The position numbers and the translations under genes were made by a program. This document shows, in pieces, positions 9,610 through 16,798 of a stretch of 64,000 nucleotides of DNA. Each line of letters opens with the position of its first letter. Position 1 is the first letter of the stretch. The stretch lies in contig JBGCGB010000022.1 in NCBI GenBank assembly GCA_045110335.1, positions 51,519-115,518 on the forward strand. The letters are read 5' to 3'. Origin of the DNA: CALBPI01 sp045110335. GTDB lineage: Bacteria; Pseudomonadota; Gammaproteobacteria; Steroidobacterales; Woeseiaceae. The notes beneath the pieces were generated by a model. That model searched no databases, was not told the DNA's origin, and worked only from the letters and a program-made list of their open reading frames with translations.

Positions 9610-9639
9610 TTTACAAGCACAATTTCTGGCCGGTAGAAT
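9610..9639 (+). promoter_or_regulatory. Predicted sigma-70 promoter of rpsU
   Basis: TTTACA (9610-9615), an 18-bp spacer, then TAGAAT (9634-9639); both hexamers match five of six consensus bases. The leader then holds two possible hairpins, CGCCAA/TTGGCG (9656-9678) and TCCGG/CCGGA around 9700-9715, before the rpsU ATG. Confidence 0.6.
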
Positions 9640-9744
9640 AGGCGATCTTTGTCCCCGCCAAAAGCTTTTTGGTTGGCGACAACCTTTGGAACTTAAGGAT
9701 CCGGCGTTTTCCGGACACTCACGAATTAAGGATAGGCGAACAGA

Positions 9745-9960
9745 ATGCCCAGCGTTAAAGTCAGAGACAACGAATATTTTGATGCCGCATTGCGACGGTT
9801 CAAGCGTGCTTGCGAGAAAGCCGGTGTGCTCACCGAGCTTCGCCGTCGTGAGTACTACGAGAAGCCCACGCAAGAGCGCAAGCGCAAGAAAGCTGCTGCG
9901 GTCAAGCGTCATCTGAAGAAAATGTCTCGCGAGAACAACCGCCGGGTACGCATGTACTAA
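9745..9960 (+). CDS. rpsU: 30S ribosomal protein S21
   Basis: 71 residues, strongly basic, with the family start MPSVKVRDNE and the segment RRREYYEKPTQERKRKKAAA. S21 helps the 30S subunit engage mRNA during initiation. The GGA of AAGGATAGG lies upstream of the ATG. It is the first gene of the macromolecular-synthesis cluster and is separated from the next genes by a terminator, as expected when ribosomal protein is needed in far larger amounts than primase. Confidence 0.98.
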   Translation: MPSVKVRDNEYFDAALRRFKRACEKAGVLTELRRREYYEKPTQERKRKKAAAVKRHLKKMSRENNRRVRMY

Positions 9961-10003
9961 GTGCCGTTCGTTCAGGGTCGCGCATCGCTGCGACCACTCT
10001 GAA

Positions 10004-10028
10004 ACGGTCGCCACTGGCGGCCGTTTTT
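10004..10028 (+). terminator. Intrinsic terminator after rpsU
   Basis: The stem ACGGTCGCC / GGCGGCCGT (one U-G pair) with loop ACT is followed by a T-run. It would attenuate transcription between rpsU and the yqeY-like/dnaG genes, matching the known internal terminator arrangement of this operon in Escherichia coli. Confidence 0.85.
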
Positions 10029-10091
10029 GTTTACGGCGACAATAGCGCAACATCCCGACTTGGCCGGTCGGTTATCGCACAGGAAATCATC

Positions 10092-10532
10092 ATGCTGAAA
10101 AACACCTTAACTGACGACATGAAAGCCGCTATGCGTGCCGGCGAAAAAGACAAACTGACTGTCATTCGCATGGCGATGGCCGCCGTGAAGCAAGTGGAAG
10201 TCGACAAGCGCATTGAGCTCGAAGATGACGCCGTTTTGGCGATCATCGAGAAAATGGTCAAGCAACGCCGCGAATCCATCAGCCAGTTTGAAAAGGGCGG
10301 ACGCCCTGAACTGGCCGCCGCCGAAGCAGCTGAAATCGAGATTCTCAAGAAGTACTTGCCGGAGCCACTCGACGAGGCCGCACTCAATCAAATCATTGAA
10401 GATGCGATCGCGAGCACCGGTGCCGAGTCGATGCGTGATATGGGCAAAGTCATGGCCGCCGTGAAAGCTGCGGCAGCCGGTCGCGCTGACATGGGCAAAG
10501 TCAGTGGCGTCATTAAGGCACGCCTCGGCTAA
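10092..10532 (+). CDS. GatB/YqeY domain protein
   Basis: 146 residues, one YqeY domain. These proteins resemble the C-terminal tRNA-interacting domain of GatB; a direct role in amidation is unproven. Lys/Glu-rich helices are visible, with EAAEIEILKKYLPEPLDE in the middle and the C-terminal GRADMGKVSGVIKARL. AGGAAA precedes the ATG. Its stop codon is directly followed by the dnaG ATG, so the two are co-translated. Position between rpsU and dnaG is common in gammaproteobacteria. Confidence 0.92.
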   Translation: MLKNTLTDDMKAAMRAGEKDKLTVIRMAMAAVKQVEVDKRIELEDDAVLAIIEKMVKQRRESISQFEKGGRPELAAAEAAEIEILKKYLPEPLDEAALNQIIEDAIASTGAESMRDMGKVMAAVKAAAAGRADMGKVSGVIKARLG

Positions 10533-12275
10533 ATGGCAGGGCGCATTCCGCAGAACTTCATTGATGATCTTGTCGCGCGCGCGGACATTATCGAGGTTCT
10601 CGGCAGCCGTATAGAACTCCGCAAAGCCGGTCGCGAATACAAAGCGCTCTGCCCGTTCCACGGCGAGAAAACGCCGTCGTTTACGATCAGTCCCAACAAG
10701 GGCTTCTATCACTGCTTTGGCTGCGGCGCGCATGGCACCGCACTGGGCTTTTTGATGGACCACGACCACCTGTCGTTTGTCGAAGCCGTCGAAGAGCTAG
10801 CCGGCATGATGTCGCTGGAAGTACCGCGCGAAGCTGGCAACGGACCTGCTCGCGACGGACGCATTGACCATATCTTCGAGGTCATGGAAAAAGTCGCCAC
10901 CGTTTACGCGAACGCACTCAAGGACCATCAACCCGCCATCGATTATTTGCAGAAGCGCGGCATTGACGGCGCCACGGCCCGGGATTTTCGGATCGGCTAT
11001 GCGCCCGAATCCTGGGACACCGTGATCAAGGCGTTGCCGGACAGCCAACACAGCATCGAGTTATTGACCGCGGCGGGACTGATTATCGAGCGCGACAATG
11101 GCGGCCACTACGATCGTTTCCGCAATCGCATCATGTTTCCGATCCGCGATGCACGCGGCCGCATCGTTGGCTTTGGTGGCCGGGTGCTCGACAACAGTGA
11201 ACCCAAATATCTGAACTCGCCGGAGACCGTGTTGTTCCACAAAGGCCGCGAGCTCTACGGCCTATATGAGGCGCGCCAGAAACTGCGCGACATTGACCGG
11301 CTGGTAGTTGTCGAAGGCTATATGGACGTTGTCGGTTTGGCACGGCATGGTATTCGCTTCGCGGTAGCTACGCTGGGCACGGCGACCACCGCCGAGCACA
11401 TTGATCGCTTATTCAGGCTGACCGACCAGGTCATCTTCAGCTTCGACGGCGACCGCGCCGGTCGCAAAGCTGCCTGGCGTGCGATGGAAAACTCACTACC
11501 TAAGTTGAGCGACGGACGCGAGTTGCGGTTCGCGTTTATGCCGGACGGCCAGGATCCCGACGATCTGGTCAATCAATCCGGCGTTGAGGCTTTCGAAGCC
11601 AAGCTCGACGAAAGCCTGCCGTTGTCCGATTTCATGCTGTCGGAATTACTCGCGCAAGTCGAACCGGACACCGCCGAGGGACGCGCCAAGTTGGCCGAAC
11701 TGGCCAAGCCCCTGCTCGGCAGAATGCCCGATGGTGTTTTCCGGGAACTGCTACTCCAGCAGCTCGCGGAAGCCGTCGCGCTAGCTCCATCGAAACTCTC
11801 CGGCATGATGGGCAGCGCCGCACCTTCGCCAAACGCACCTGTGCAACGCGAGCGCTTACGGCATGGCAACAGCCCCCGACAAAGCCCCATGCGCCGCACC
11901 ATTACGTTGCTGTTGCATGAGCCTGCGGGCGCCCTGGACTTTGATCTAACCCAGATTGAGTCGCTCGATCGTCCGGGTGCCGATATCCTGCGCCAGCTAG
12001 TCGCCACCGTTCAGGCCGAGCCGGAGATCCAACCCTCCGTGCTGTTGGAGCGGTGGCGGGACCACCCCAATTACATTCATTTGGAAAAACTGGCCGGTGC
12101 GCTGCAGGAAAGCGACAGCGTCACTGACTCACGCGCCGAGCTGGCTGGCTGCTATGAGCAGCTCAAAAAGCTGACCCGTAGTGACCGGGTCAATAGTTTG
12201 ATCGAAAAGTCGGAGACCGAAAAACTGAACAAGGAAGAACAGGACGAGCTTTCCAGACTACTCGCGATTCGTTAG
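10533..12275 (+). CDS. dnaG: DNA primase
   Basis: 580 residues. Synthesises RNA primers at the replication fork. The N-terminal CHC2 zinc-binding motif is intact (CPFHGEKTPSF then YHCFGCGAHG, residues about 40-65). The TOPRIM core follows (VVEGYMDVVGLA and FSFDGDRAGRKAA), and the C-terminal helical part binds the DnaB helicase. It starts immediately after the yqeY-like stop codon (TAA ATG) without spacing, indicating coupling. Length is normal. Confidence 0.97.
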   Translation: MAGRIPQNFIDDLVARADIIEVLGSRIELRKAGREYKALCPFHGEKTPSFTISPNKGFYHCFGCGAHGTALGFLMDHDHLSFVEAVEELAGMMSLEVPREAGNGPARDGRIDHIFEVMEKVATVYANALKDHQPAIDYLQKRGIDGATARDFRIGYAPESWDTVIKALPDSQHSIELLTAAGLIIERDNGGHYDRFRNRIMFPIRDARGRIVGFGGRVLDNSEPKYLNSPETVLFHKGRELYGLYEARQKLRDIDRLVVVEGYMDVVGLARHGIRFAVATLGTATTAEHIDRLFRLTDQVIFSFDGDRAGRKAAWRAMENSLPKLSDGRELRFAFMPDGQDPDDLVNQSGVEAFEAKLDESLPLSDFMLSELLAQVEPDTAEGRAKLAELAKPLLGRMPDGVFRELLLQQLAEAVALAPSKLSGMMGSAAPSPNAPVQRERLRHGNSPRQSPMRRTITLLLHEPAGALDFDLTQIESLDRPGADILRQLVATVQAEPEIQPSVLLERWRDHPNYIHLEKLAGALQESDSVTDSRAELAGCYEQLKKLTRSDRVNSLIEKSETEKLNKEEQDELSRLLAIR

Positions 12276-12560
12276 CGCGAGGGCGTACCAATGGCCTCCA
12301 TCCATTTTGACGGGTTCCGGACCGCCCTTAGGACGCACCGGTATTGCGCCGACCGCCCATGCCACCTGCGATTCAGCGAACTGAACAAAGCCGTTCGGAC
12401 GTTGTCGAAATGATAGACGCCAAGTGCGGTGAAACCCCCCGCTTGGCACGCCGCTTGCAGGCTGACCAATTCGAGCAAACCCCTTGAAAACTCGCTTAAA
12501 CAGCCCCATTCATGATAATCTTGCCGGCTAATTTGAAATCTGAACCAGAGGGTTTTTTCC
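12276..12560. other. dnaG-rpoD intergenic region
   Basis: 285 bp with no convincing gene. It must hold any internal promoter for rpoD. AGAGGG lies 8 bases before the TTG start of rpoD. Open frames on the minus strand exist here, but none has a supportable start and family. Confidence 0.5.
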
Positions 12561-14381
12561 TTGAGTGAAAAACGCGCCTTACCAACCGATCAACAATCAC
12601 AGCTAAAAGTGCTTATAGCCCGTGGCAAAGAGCAAGGCTATCTGACCTATGCAGAGGTCAATGATCATCTGCCGAGTGGCATTGTCGATCCGGAACAAAT
12701 CGAAGACATCGTTAACATGATTAACGATATGGGCATCACCGTGCATGAGAAAGCACCGGATGCCGAGTCATTGTTGCTGTCAGACTCCGCCGTCTCTAAT
12801 GATGACGATGCCGCGGACGAAGCCGAAGACGCCCTCGCCTCTGTCGATGCCGAATTCGGTCGCACCACGGACCCGGTTCGGATGTATATGCGTGAAATGG
12901 GCTCGGTTGAGCTGTTGACACGTCAAGGCGAGATCGAAATCGCCAAGCGCATCGAAGAAGGTCTGAATGACGTCAAAATCGCGCTGGCCGGATTCCCGCC
13001 TGCGGTCGATCAATGCATCGGTGTTTCCGAAAACGTTGAAGCCGGCAACACGCGCATGCAGGATTTTGTTGTAGGTTTCATCGATCCGAATGCACCGGAT
13101 GAGATCCCAAGCCCGGGCGCCCGCTCGTCAGACACCGACGATGACGACGACGAGCCGGTCGATACCGGCCCGGATCCGGAAGAAGTCTCTCGTCGCATGA
13201 AAGCCATCACGCGTCTTCACAAACGCGTGCTGACTAACATTGAAAAATACGGTGCGCCTGCACAGGCCACGCGTAAAGTTCGTAAGCAGTTGGTTGCCGA
13301 ACTGATGGAGCTCAAACTGTCGCCGAAAGTCTTCGACGTCATGGTTGATGAGCTGCGATTGAGCATTCAAATGATTCGTCATTCCGAGCGCTCCATCATG
13401 AACCTGTGCGTTCGCCAAGCCGGCATGCCGCGCAAAGACTTTTTGTCGAGCTTCCCGAAAAACGAAACCAATCTTGATTGGATCGAAAAACACATTCGCG
13501 CCAAGCGCAAGCACTCCTCTGTGCTGGCGAAGCTGAAAGACGATATCTTGCGTGCACAGCGCAAGCTCATCTTCATGGAAGAGCGCACCGCATTGACCAT
13601 CGCACAGATCAAAGAGATCAACCGCGCCATGTCCATTGGCGAAGCGAAAGCACGCCGTGCCAAGAAAGAAATGGTTGAGGCTAACTTGCGTCTCGTTATC
13701 TCGATCGCCAAGAAATACACCAACCGCGGTCTGCAATTCCTCGATCTCATTCAGGAAGGCAACATCGGCTTGATGAAAGCGGTCGATAAATTCGAATACC
13801 GCCGTGGTTACAAATTCTCGACTTATGCGACCTGGTGGATACGCCAGGCCATCACGCGATCAATTGCCGATCAGGCGCGCACCATCCGTATTCCGGTGCA
13901 CATGATCGAAACGATCAACAAACTCAATCGTATTTCTCGCCAGATGTTGCAGGAAATGGGGCGCGAGCCTATTCCGGAAGAGTTGGCCGAGCGCATGGAG
14001 ATGCCGGAAGACAAAGTCCGCAAGGTCCTCAAGATCGCGAAAGAGCCGATCTCCATGGAAACGCCGATTGGTGATGACGAAGATTCACATCTGGGCGACT
14101 TCATCGAAGACCAAACCGTCCACTCACCGGTAGATTCGGCAACGACCGAAGGTCTGAAAGAAACCACCCATGGCGTACTCGCCGGCTTAACGCCGCGAGA
14201 AGCCAAAGTACTTCGCATGCGGTTCGGCATCGACATGAATACCGATCACACACTGGAAGAAGTGGGTAAACAGTTTGACGTCACACGTGAACGCATTCGC
14301 CAAATCGAGGCGAAAGCGCTACGTAAGCTGCGTCATCCGAGCCGGTCTGACCAGCTCAGAAGCTTTTTGTTGGAAGATTAA
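12561..14381 (+). CDS. rpoD: RNA polymerase primary sigma factor (sigma-70)
   Basis: 606 residues. Housekeeping sigma factor. Region 1.1 opens with LKVLIARGKEQGYLTYAEVNDHLP; region 1.2 is DPVRMYMREMGSVELLTRQGE. A non-conserved acidic insert follows (about residues 185-205, Asp-rich). Region 2 has GLMKAVDKFEYRRGYKFSTY, region 3 the SMETPIGDDEDSHLGDFIED block, and region 4 the helix-turn-helix with VTRERIRQIEAKALRKLRHP. The start is TTG, supported by AGAGGG upstream and by the natural N-terminus MSEK. Ends the macromolecular-synthesis cluster. Confidence 0.98.
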   Translation: MSEKRALPTDQQSQLKVLIARGKEQGYLTYAEVNDHLPSGIVDPEQIEDIVNMINDMGITVHEKAPDAESLLLSDSAVSNDDDAADEAEDALASVDAEFGRTTDPVRMYMREMGSVELLTRQGEIEIAKRIEEGLNDVKIALAGFPPAVDQCIGVSENVEAGNTRMQDFVVGFIDPNAPDEIPSPGARSSDTDDDDDEPVDTGPDPEEVSRRMKAITRLHKRVLTNIEKYGAPAQATRKVRKQLVAELMELKLSPKVFDVMVDELRLSIQMIRHSERSIMNLCVRQAGMPRKDFLSSFPKNETNLDWIEKHIRAKRKHSSVLAKLKDDILRAQRKLIFMEERTALTIAQIKEINRAMSIGEAKARRAKKEMVEANLRLVISIAKKYTNRGLQFLDLIQEGNIGLMKAVDKFEYRRGYKFSTYATWWIRQAITRSIADQARTIRIPVHMIETINKLNRISRQMLQEMGREPIPEELAERMEMPEDKVRKVLKIAKEPISMETPIGDDEDSHLGDFIEDQTVHSPVDSATTEGLKETTHGVLAGLTPREAKVLRMRFGIDMNTDHTLEEVGKQFDVTRERIRQIEAKALRKLRHPSRSDQLRSFLLED

Positions 14382-14403
14382 TTCAACACAATCGCTTGGT
14401 AAC

Positions 14404-14433
14404 AAAAAACCCGCCTTTCGGCGGGTTTTTTTT
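14404..14433 (+). terminator. Intrinsic terminator of rpoD
   Basis: AAAAAACCCGCC-TTTC-GGCGGGTTTTTTTT, a perfect stem with a long U-run, 23 bases after the rpoD stop. The A-run on the other arm may also serve the convergent small membrane-protein gene. Confidence 0.95.
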
Positions 14434-14504
14434 GGCACAGACAATGATGCTGTCAATCATTGACCATACAAGTCTACCCAACTAGACCGTCTCGAAAAAA
14501 CACA

Positions 14505-14849
14505 TTAGTCAGCAACACAACTTTCGCAAGGTTTCTCCGCACCGACATTCACCATTTTTCTGCAGTCGCTAACCTCAACAATCGGCGGTGCAAAATACGC
14601 GGTGATACCGTCAGCAACGAACACCATGCCGCTGGCCGAACAAACCATCACAGCAAACATCAAGATAACCGGCGTACCACGCAGGCATAAGCGTTTCTGT
14701 TCGATAGCAGGTTGCGCCATCGCGAGTCCGCCACCTAAAGTGAGCGCCATGACGGCACCCAGATACCAGCCCTGCTGCCAAAGCAAAAATGCAGCCAGTG
14801 CGGTTAGTAAGTAAGTGACTATGGCGAAACGATAAGCCTGAAAAAACAT
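14505..14849 (-). CDS. Small multi-pass membrane protein, unknown
   Basis: 114 residues from the ATG at 14847-14849, preceded by AAGGAGAT. About three or four hydrophobic segments (FAIVTYLLTALAAFLLW, LGAVMALTLGGGLAMA, VILMFAVMVCSASGMVFVA) and a Cys-containing C-terminal tail (SDCRKM...CESC). No family recognised. It is the third gene of a run with the XRE regulator and another membrane protein, so a function tied to that regulator is plausible but only inferred. Confidence 0.65.
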   Translation of the reverse strand: MFFQAYRFAIVTYLLTALAAFLLWQQGWYLGAVMALTLGGGLAMAQPAIEQKRLCLRGTPVILMFAVMVCSASGMVFVADGITAYFAPPIVEVSDCRKMVNVGAEKPCESCVAD

Positions 14850-14918
14850 CACAGTATCTCCTTGTGCTGTAAATCTTAGATGCCGCAACTCGCAAAAAGG
14901 TTGCATTGCCCCAAGAAA

Positions 14919-15182
14919 TTAACTTCGATCATTACCGATCAGCTGCTCGCTCGTGAGCGGCGAAAATGGTTTCGCGGAAAACAATGCATCCAGAGAGACG
15001 CCAAGCACTTCGCAAAGACGCAGCGCCAAATCCATACTCAAGTTGTACTCACTGCGTTCGATGTAGCCGATCGTTTGCGGATGTGCCTCGACGGCCTCTG
15101 CAAGTTGCTTACGTGACAGCCCTCTTTCGATGCGCAGCACTTTCACACGGTTGTGGTAGGCGACTGATTTTTTGGGTGCCAT
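14919..15182 (-). CDS. XRE/Cro-family helix-turn-helix regulator
   Basis: 87 residues, essentially one HTH_3 domain: LRIERGLSRKQLAEAVEAH then PQTIGYIERSEYNLSMDLALRLCEVLGVSLDALF. Regulators of this size and type often pair with small membrane proteins. It lies 3 bp after the 158-residue membrane protein and 69 bp before the 114-residue one, all on the minus strand. The palindrome GTAGTAAATATACTAC at the operon promoter is a good candidate for its binding site (autoregulation inferred). Confidence 0.88.
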   Translation of the reverse strand: MAPKKSVAYHNRVKVLRIERGLSRKQLAEAVEAHPQTIGYIERSEYNLSMDLALRLCEVLGVSLDALFSAKPFSPLTSEQLIGNDRS

Positions 15183-15185
15183 GAC

Positions 15186-15662
15186 TTACTCCTCGACCTC
15201 GTCGGCAGGCAGCGTCCAGGCCACCAGAACACGAGGTGCACTCAGCGCCCAGAAGAACCCTAGCAAAACAAACAAGAACACGAAGAGTCGCGCTTTTTCA
15301 TGGCCTTCGACAAAACCGAAAAACGGCGCAACCAACAACAACCACAACAACGCAAAGAAGTAGGCTTTTCGATACGCCGCGTCGCGGATCGCGATCTGAA
15401 ACTCGTCAAGATGCTCATCGACCAACTCAAAAACGCCTCTGGTCGCCATATTGGTCATGCTCATCAGATAGATCATGACAATACCTGCGACAATAACCGG
15501 CCAAATCAAATCAAACTGAATGAGGTACATCGCACCAACGACAACCATTTGCCAAAGGATCATGCTGGTGGCGACCAGACGACGGCGTAATGGCGTTTGA
15601 AACTTCTCGATGACGGGTTGTTTGAACAGGTTATTCAAATAGGATTGGAAACGGGCTTTCAT
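15186..15662 (-). CDS. Membrane protein, unknown, in XRE operon
   Basis: 158 residues with about four transmembrane helices in two hairpins (SMILWQMVVVGAMYLIQF / LIWPVIVAGIVMIYLMSM, then YFFALLWLLLVAPFFGF / LFVFLFVLLGFFWALSA), separated by a charged loop. The N-terminus is basic and cytoplasmic-like. First gene of the three-gene operon with the XRE regulator. No family is recognised with confidence. Confidence 0.7.
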   Translation of the reverse strand: MKARFQSYLNNLFKQPVIEKFQTPLRRRLVATSMILWQMVVVGAMYLIQFDLIWPVIVAGIVMIYLMSMTNMATRGVFELVDEHLDEFQIAIRDAAYRKAYFFALLWLLLVAPFFGFVEGHEKARLFVFLFVLLGFFWALSAPRVLVAWTLPADEVEE

Positions 15663-15690
15663 GGGAAATAGTCCTTATCAACTACTTAAT

Positions 15691-15706
15691 GTAGTAAATA
15701 TACTAC
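15691..15706. promoter_or_regulatory. Palindromic operator candidate of the XRE operon
   Basis: GTAGTA-AATA-TACTAC is a perfect inverted repeat. A further half-site ACTAC lies at 15681-15685, so three half-sites are spaced by about one helical turn. The palindrome covers the predicted minus-strand -10 element, a position suited to repression. Binding by the adjacent XRE protein is inference. Confidence 0.55.
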
Positions 15707-15729
15707 TTTCAATATTAATTGACTGTCAA
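15700..15729 (-). promoter_or_regulatory. Predicted promoter of the XRE operon
   Basis: On the minus strand TTGACA (15724-15729) is followed by an 18-bp spacer and TAGTAT (15700-15705). The -35 sits in a palindrome ATTGAC-T-GTCAAT (15718-15730), which also lies upstream of gph on the other strand. Confidence 0.5.
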
Positions 15730-15758
15730 TAGATAATGTTGGCACTTTGGGATTTAGT

Positions 15759-16526
15759 ATGCGAAAGCTCGACAATTCAACGACTTGCCTGCTGTTCGAT
15801 TTGGACGGAACGCTGGTCGACAGCGTGCCCGACATTAGCACTGCCCTCGATCTGGCCATGCAAGACGTCGAAAAACCGGCGCCCGGTGTGGCCGCCTGCC
15901 GGCAATGGATTGGCGGTGGCGTCGATCTGTTGATCCAGCGGGCGCTCACCCATTGGGCACAGCAGGACGCATCATCGGACGCTACGAGTAACAGCAGTAG
16001 CCCCGCAGATGCCGAAGGCACGACGAATCTATCGGCGACAACACCCCCGTTCGACATAGATCCTAATGAGCAGGCCTTAGCGCTTGAACGATTCCTGCAC
16101 CACTACGCCAAGCTCAATGGTCGGAACAGTCAGCTGTATCCCGGTGCCCGCGAGATACTGGCGACAATGAAGCATCAAGAGATACCCATGGCTTGCGTCA
16201 CTAACAAGCCCGAAGCGTTCGCGCATGATCTCTTAAAGGCGATGGGCATCGACGACTTTTTTACCGTTGTGCTCGGCGGCGACACACTGCCAACGAAAAA
16301 ACCGGATGCCGCACCCCTGCTCCGCGCCTGCGAACAACTCCATCGCAAAACAGATCAAGCGATCATGATCGGGGACTCGCGCGCCGACCAGGCCGCGGCA
16401 AAAGCCGCCGACATCCGATTCGTCTGGATCGGCCACGGATACCATCGTGGCGAAACAGCGGAAACCTTGCAGCCATGGCATTCGATCGACACGCTATCAG
16501 CACTGCACGACGTTCTGGAATGCTGA
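15759..16526 (+). CDS. gph: Phosphoglycolate phosphatase (HAD family)
   Basis: 255 residues from ATG 15759. Haloacid-dehalogenase fold: nucleophile motif FDLDGTLVDSVPD (about residues 14-26), Thr/Ser motif VTNKPE, Lys motif KKPDAAPLL, and the acidic motif MIGDSRAD. Removes phosphate from 2-phosphoglycolate, formed in DNA repair or by Rubisco oxygenation. The cap domain contains an extra low-complexity Ser/Thr/Ala-rich insertion (about residues 68-98, around 15965-16055) not usual in the family. Another HAD phosphatase of the CbbY/Gph group is possible. Confidence 0.85.
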   Translation: MRKLDNSTTCLLFDLDGTLVDSVPDISTALDLAMQDVEKPAPGVAACRQWIGGGVDLLIQRALTHWAQQDASSDATSNSSSPADAEGTTNLSATTPPFDIDPNEQALALERFLHHYAKLNGRNSQLYPGAREILATMKHQEIPMACVTNKPEAFAHDLLKAMGIDDFFTVVLGGDTLPTKKPDAAPLLRACEQLHRKTDQAIMIGDSRADQAAAKAADIRFVWIGHGYHRGETAETLQPWHSIDTLSALHDVLEC

Positions 16527-16532
16527 TAGAAT
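16524..16532 (+). promoter_or_regulatory. Predicted extended -10 promoter of tRNA-Ile
   Basis: TGATAGAAT: an extended -10 (TG, one base, TAGAAT), 18 bases before the tRNA 5' end and overlapping the gph stop region. No good -35 is visible. Confidence 0.4.
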
Positions 16533-16550
16533 CGCGTCTCAGCATCGTGT

Positions 16551-16627
<77 letters not shown>

Positions 16628-16728
16628 TCCAAATGCTCAAAGTCGAGAACGGTAAGTCCGGCTAGCCACTACAGCGCGGAACGACACCAGGACTATTCCG
16701 GCTGCTGGCGCAGCGCTCGCTAGCTCGC

Positions 16729-16754
16729 CCTGGCGGGCCCACCATCCAAATGCT
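16729..16754 (+). repeat. Direct repeat, copy 2 (att-like tRNA 3' duplication)
   Basis: Perfect 26-bp copy of the tRNA-Ile 3' end, starting 117 bp after copy 1. Only 91 bp of non-coding sequence lies between the copies, and no integrase gene is near, so it looks like a scar of an excised or eroded element, or a small local duplication. Confidence 0.8.
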
Positions 16755-16798
16755 TGATGCCAGAAACAGCGTTAGAAGAAAGAACTCAATAACGCGCC

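Noticed and set aside
9580..10053. 158-codon N-terminal extension of TsaD
   Set aside because: It reads antisense through rpsU and has no TsaD similarity; the true start is MRVLGIESSC.
12258..12509. Minus-strand frames between dnaG and rpoD that look protein-like (GGFTALGVYHFDN / WAVGAIPVRPKGG)
   Set aside because: They would need a frameshift, overlap the dnaG end, and match no family I know; probably chance in the rpoD leader.
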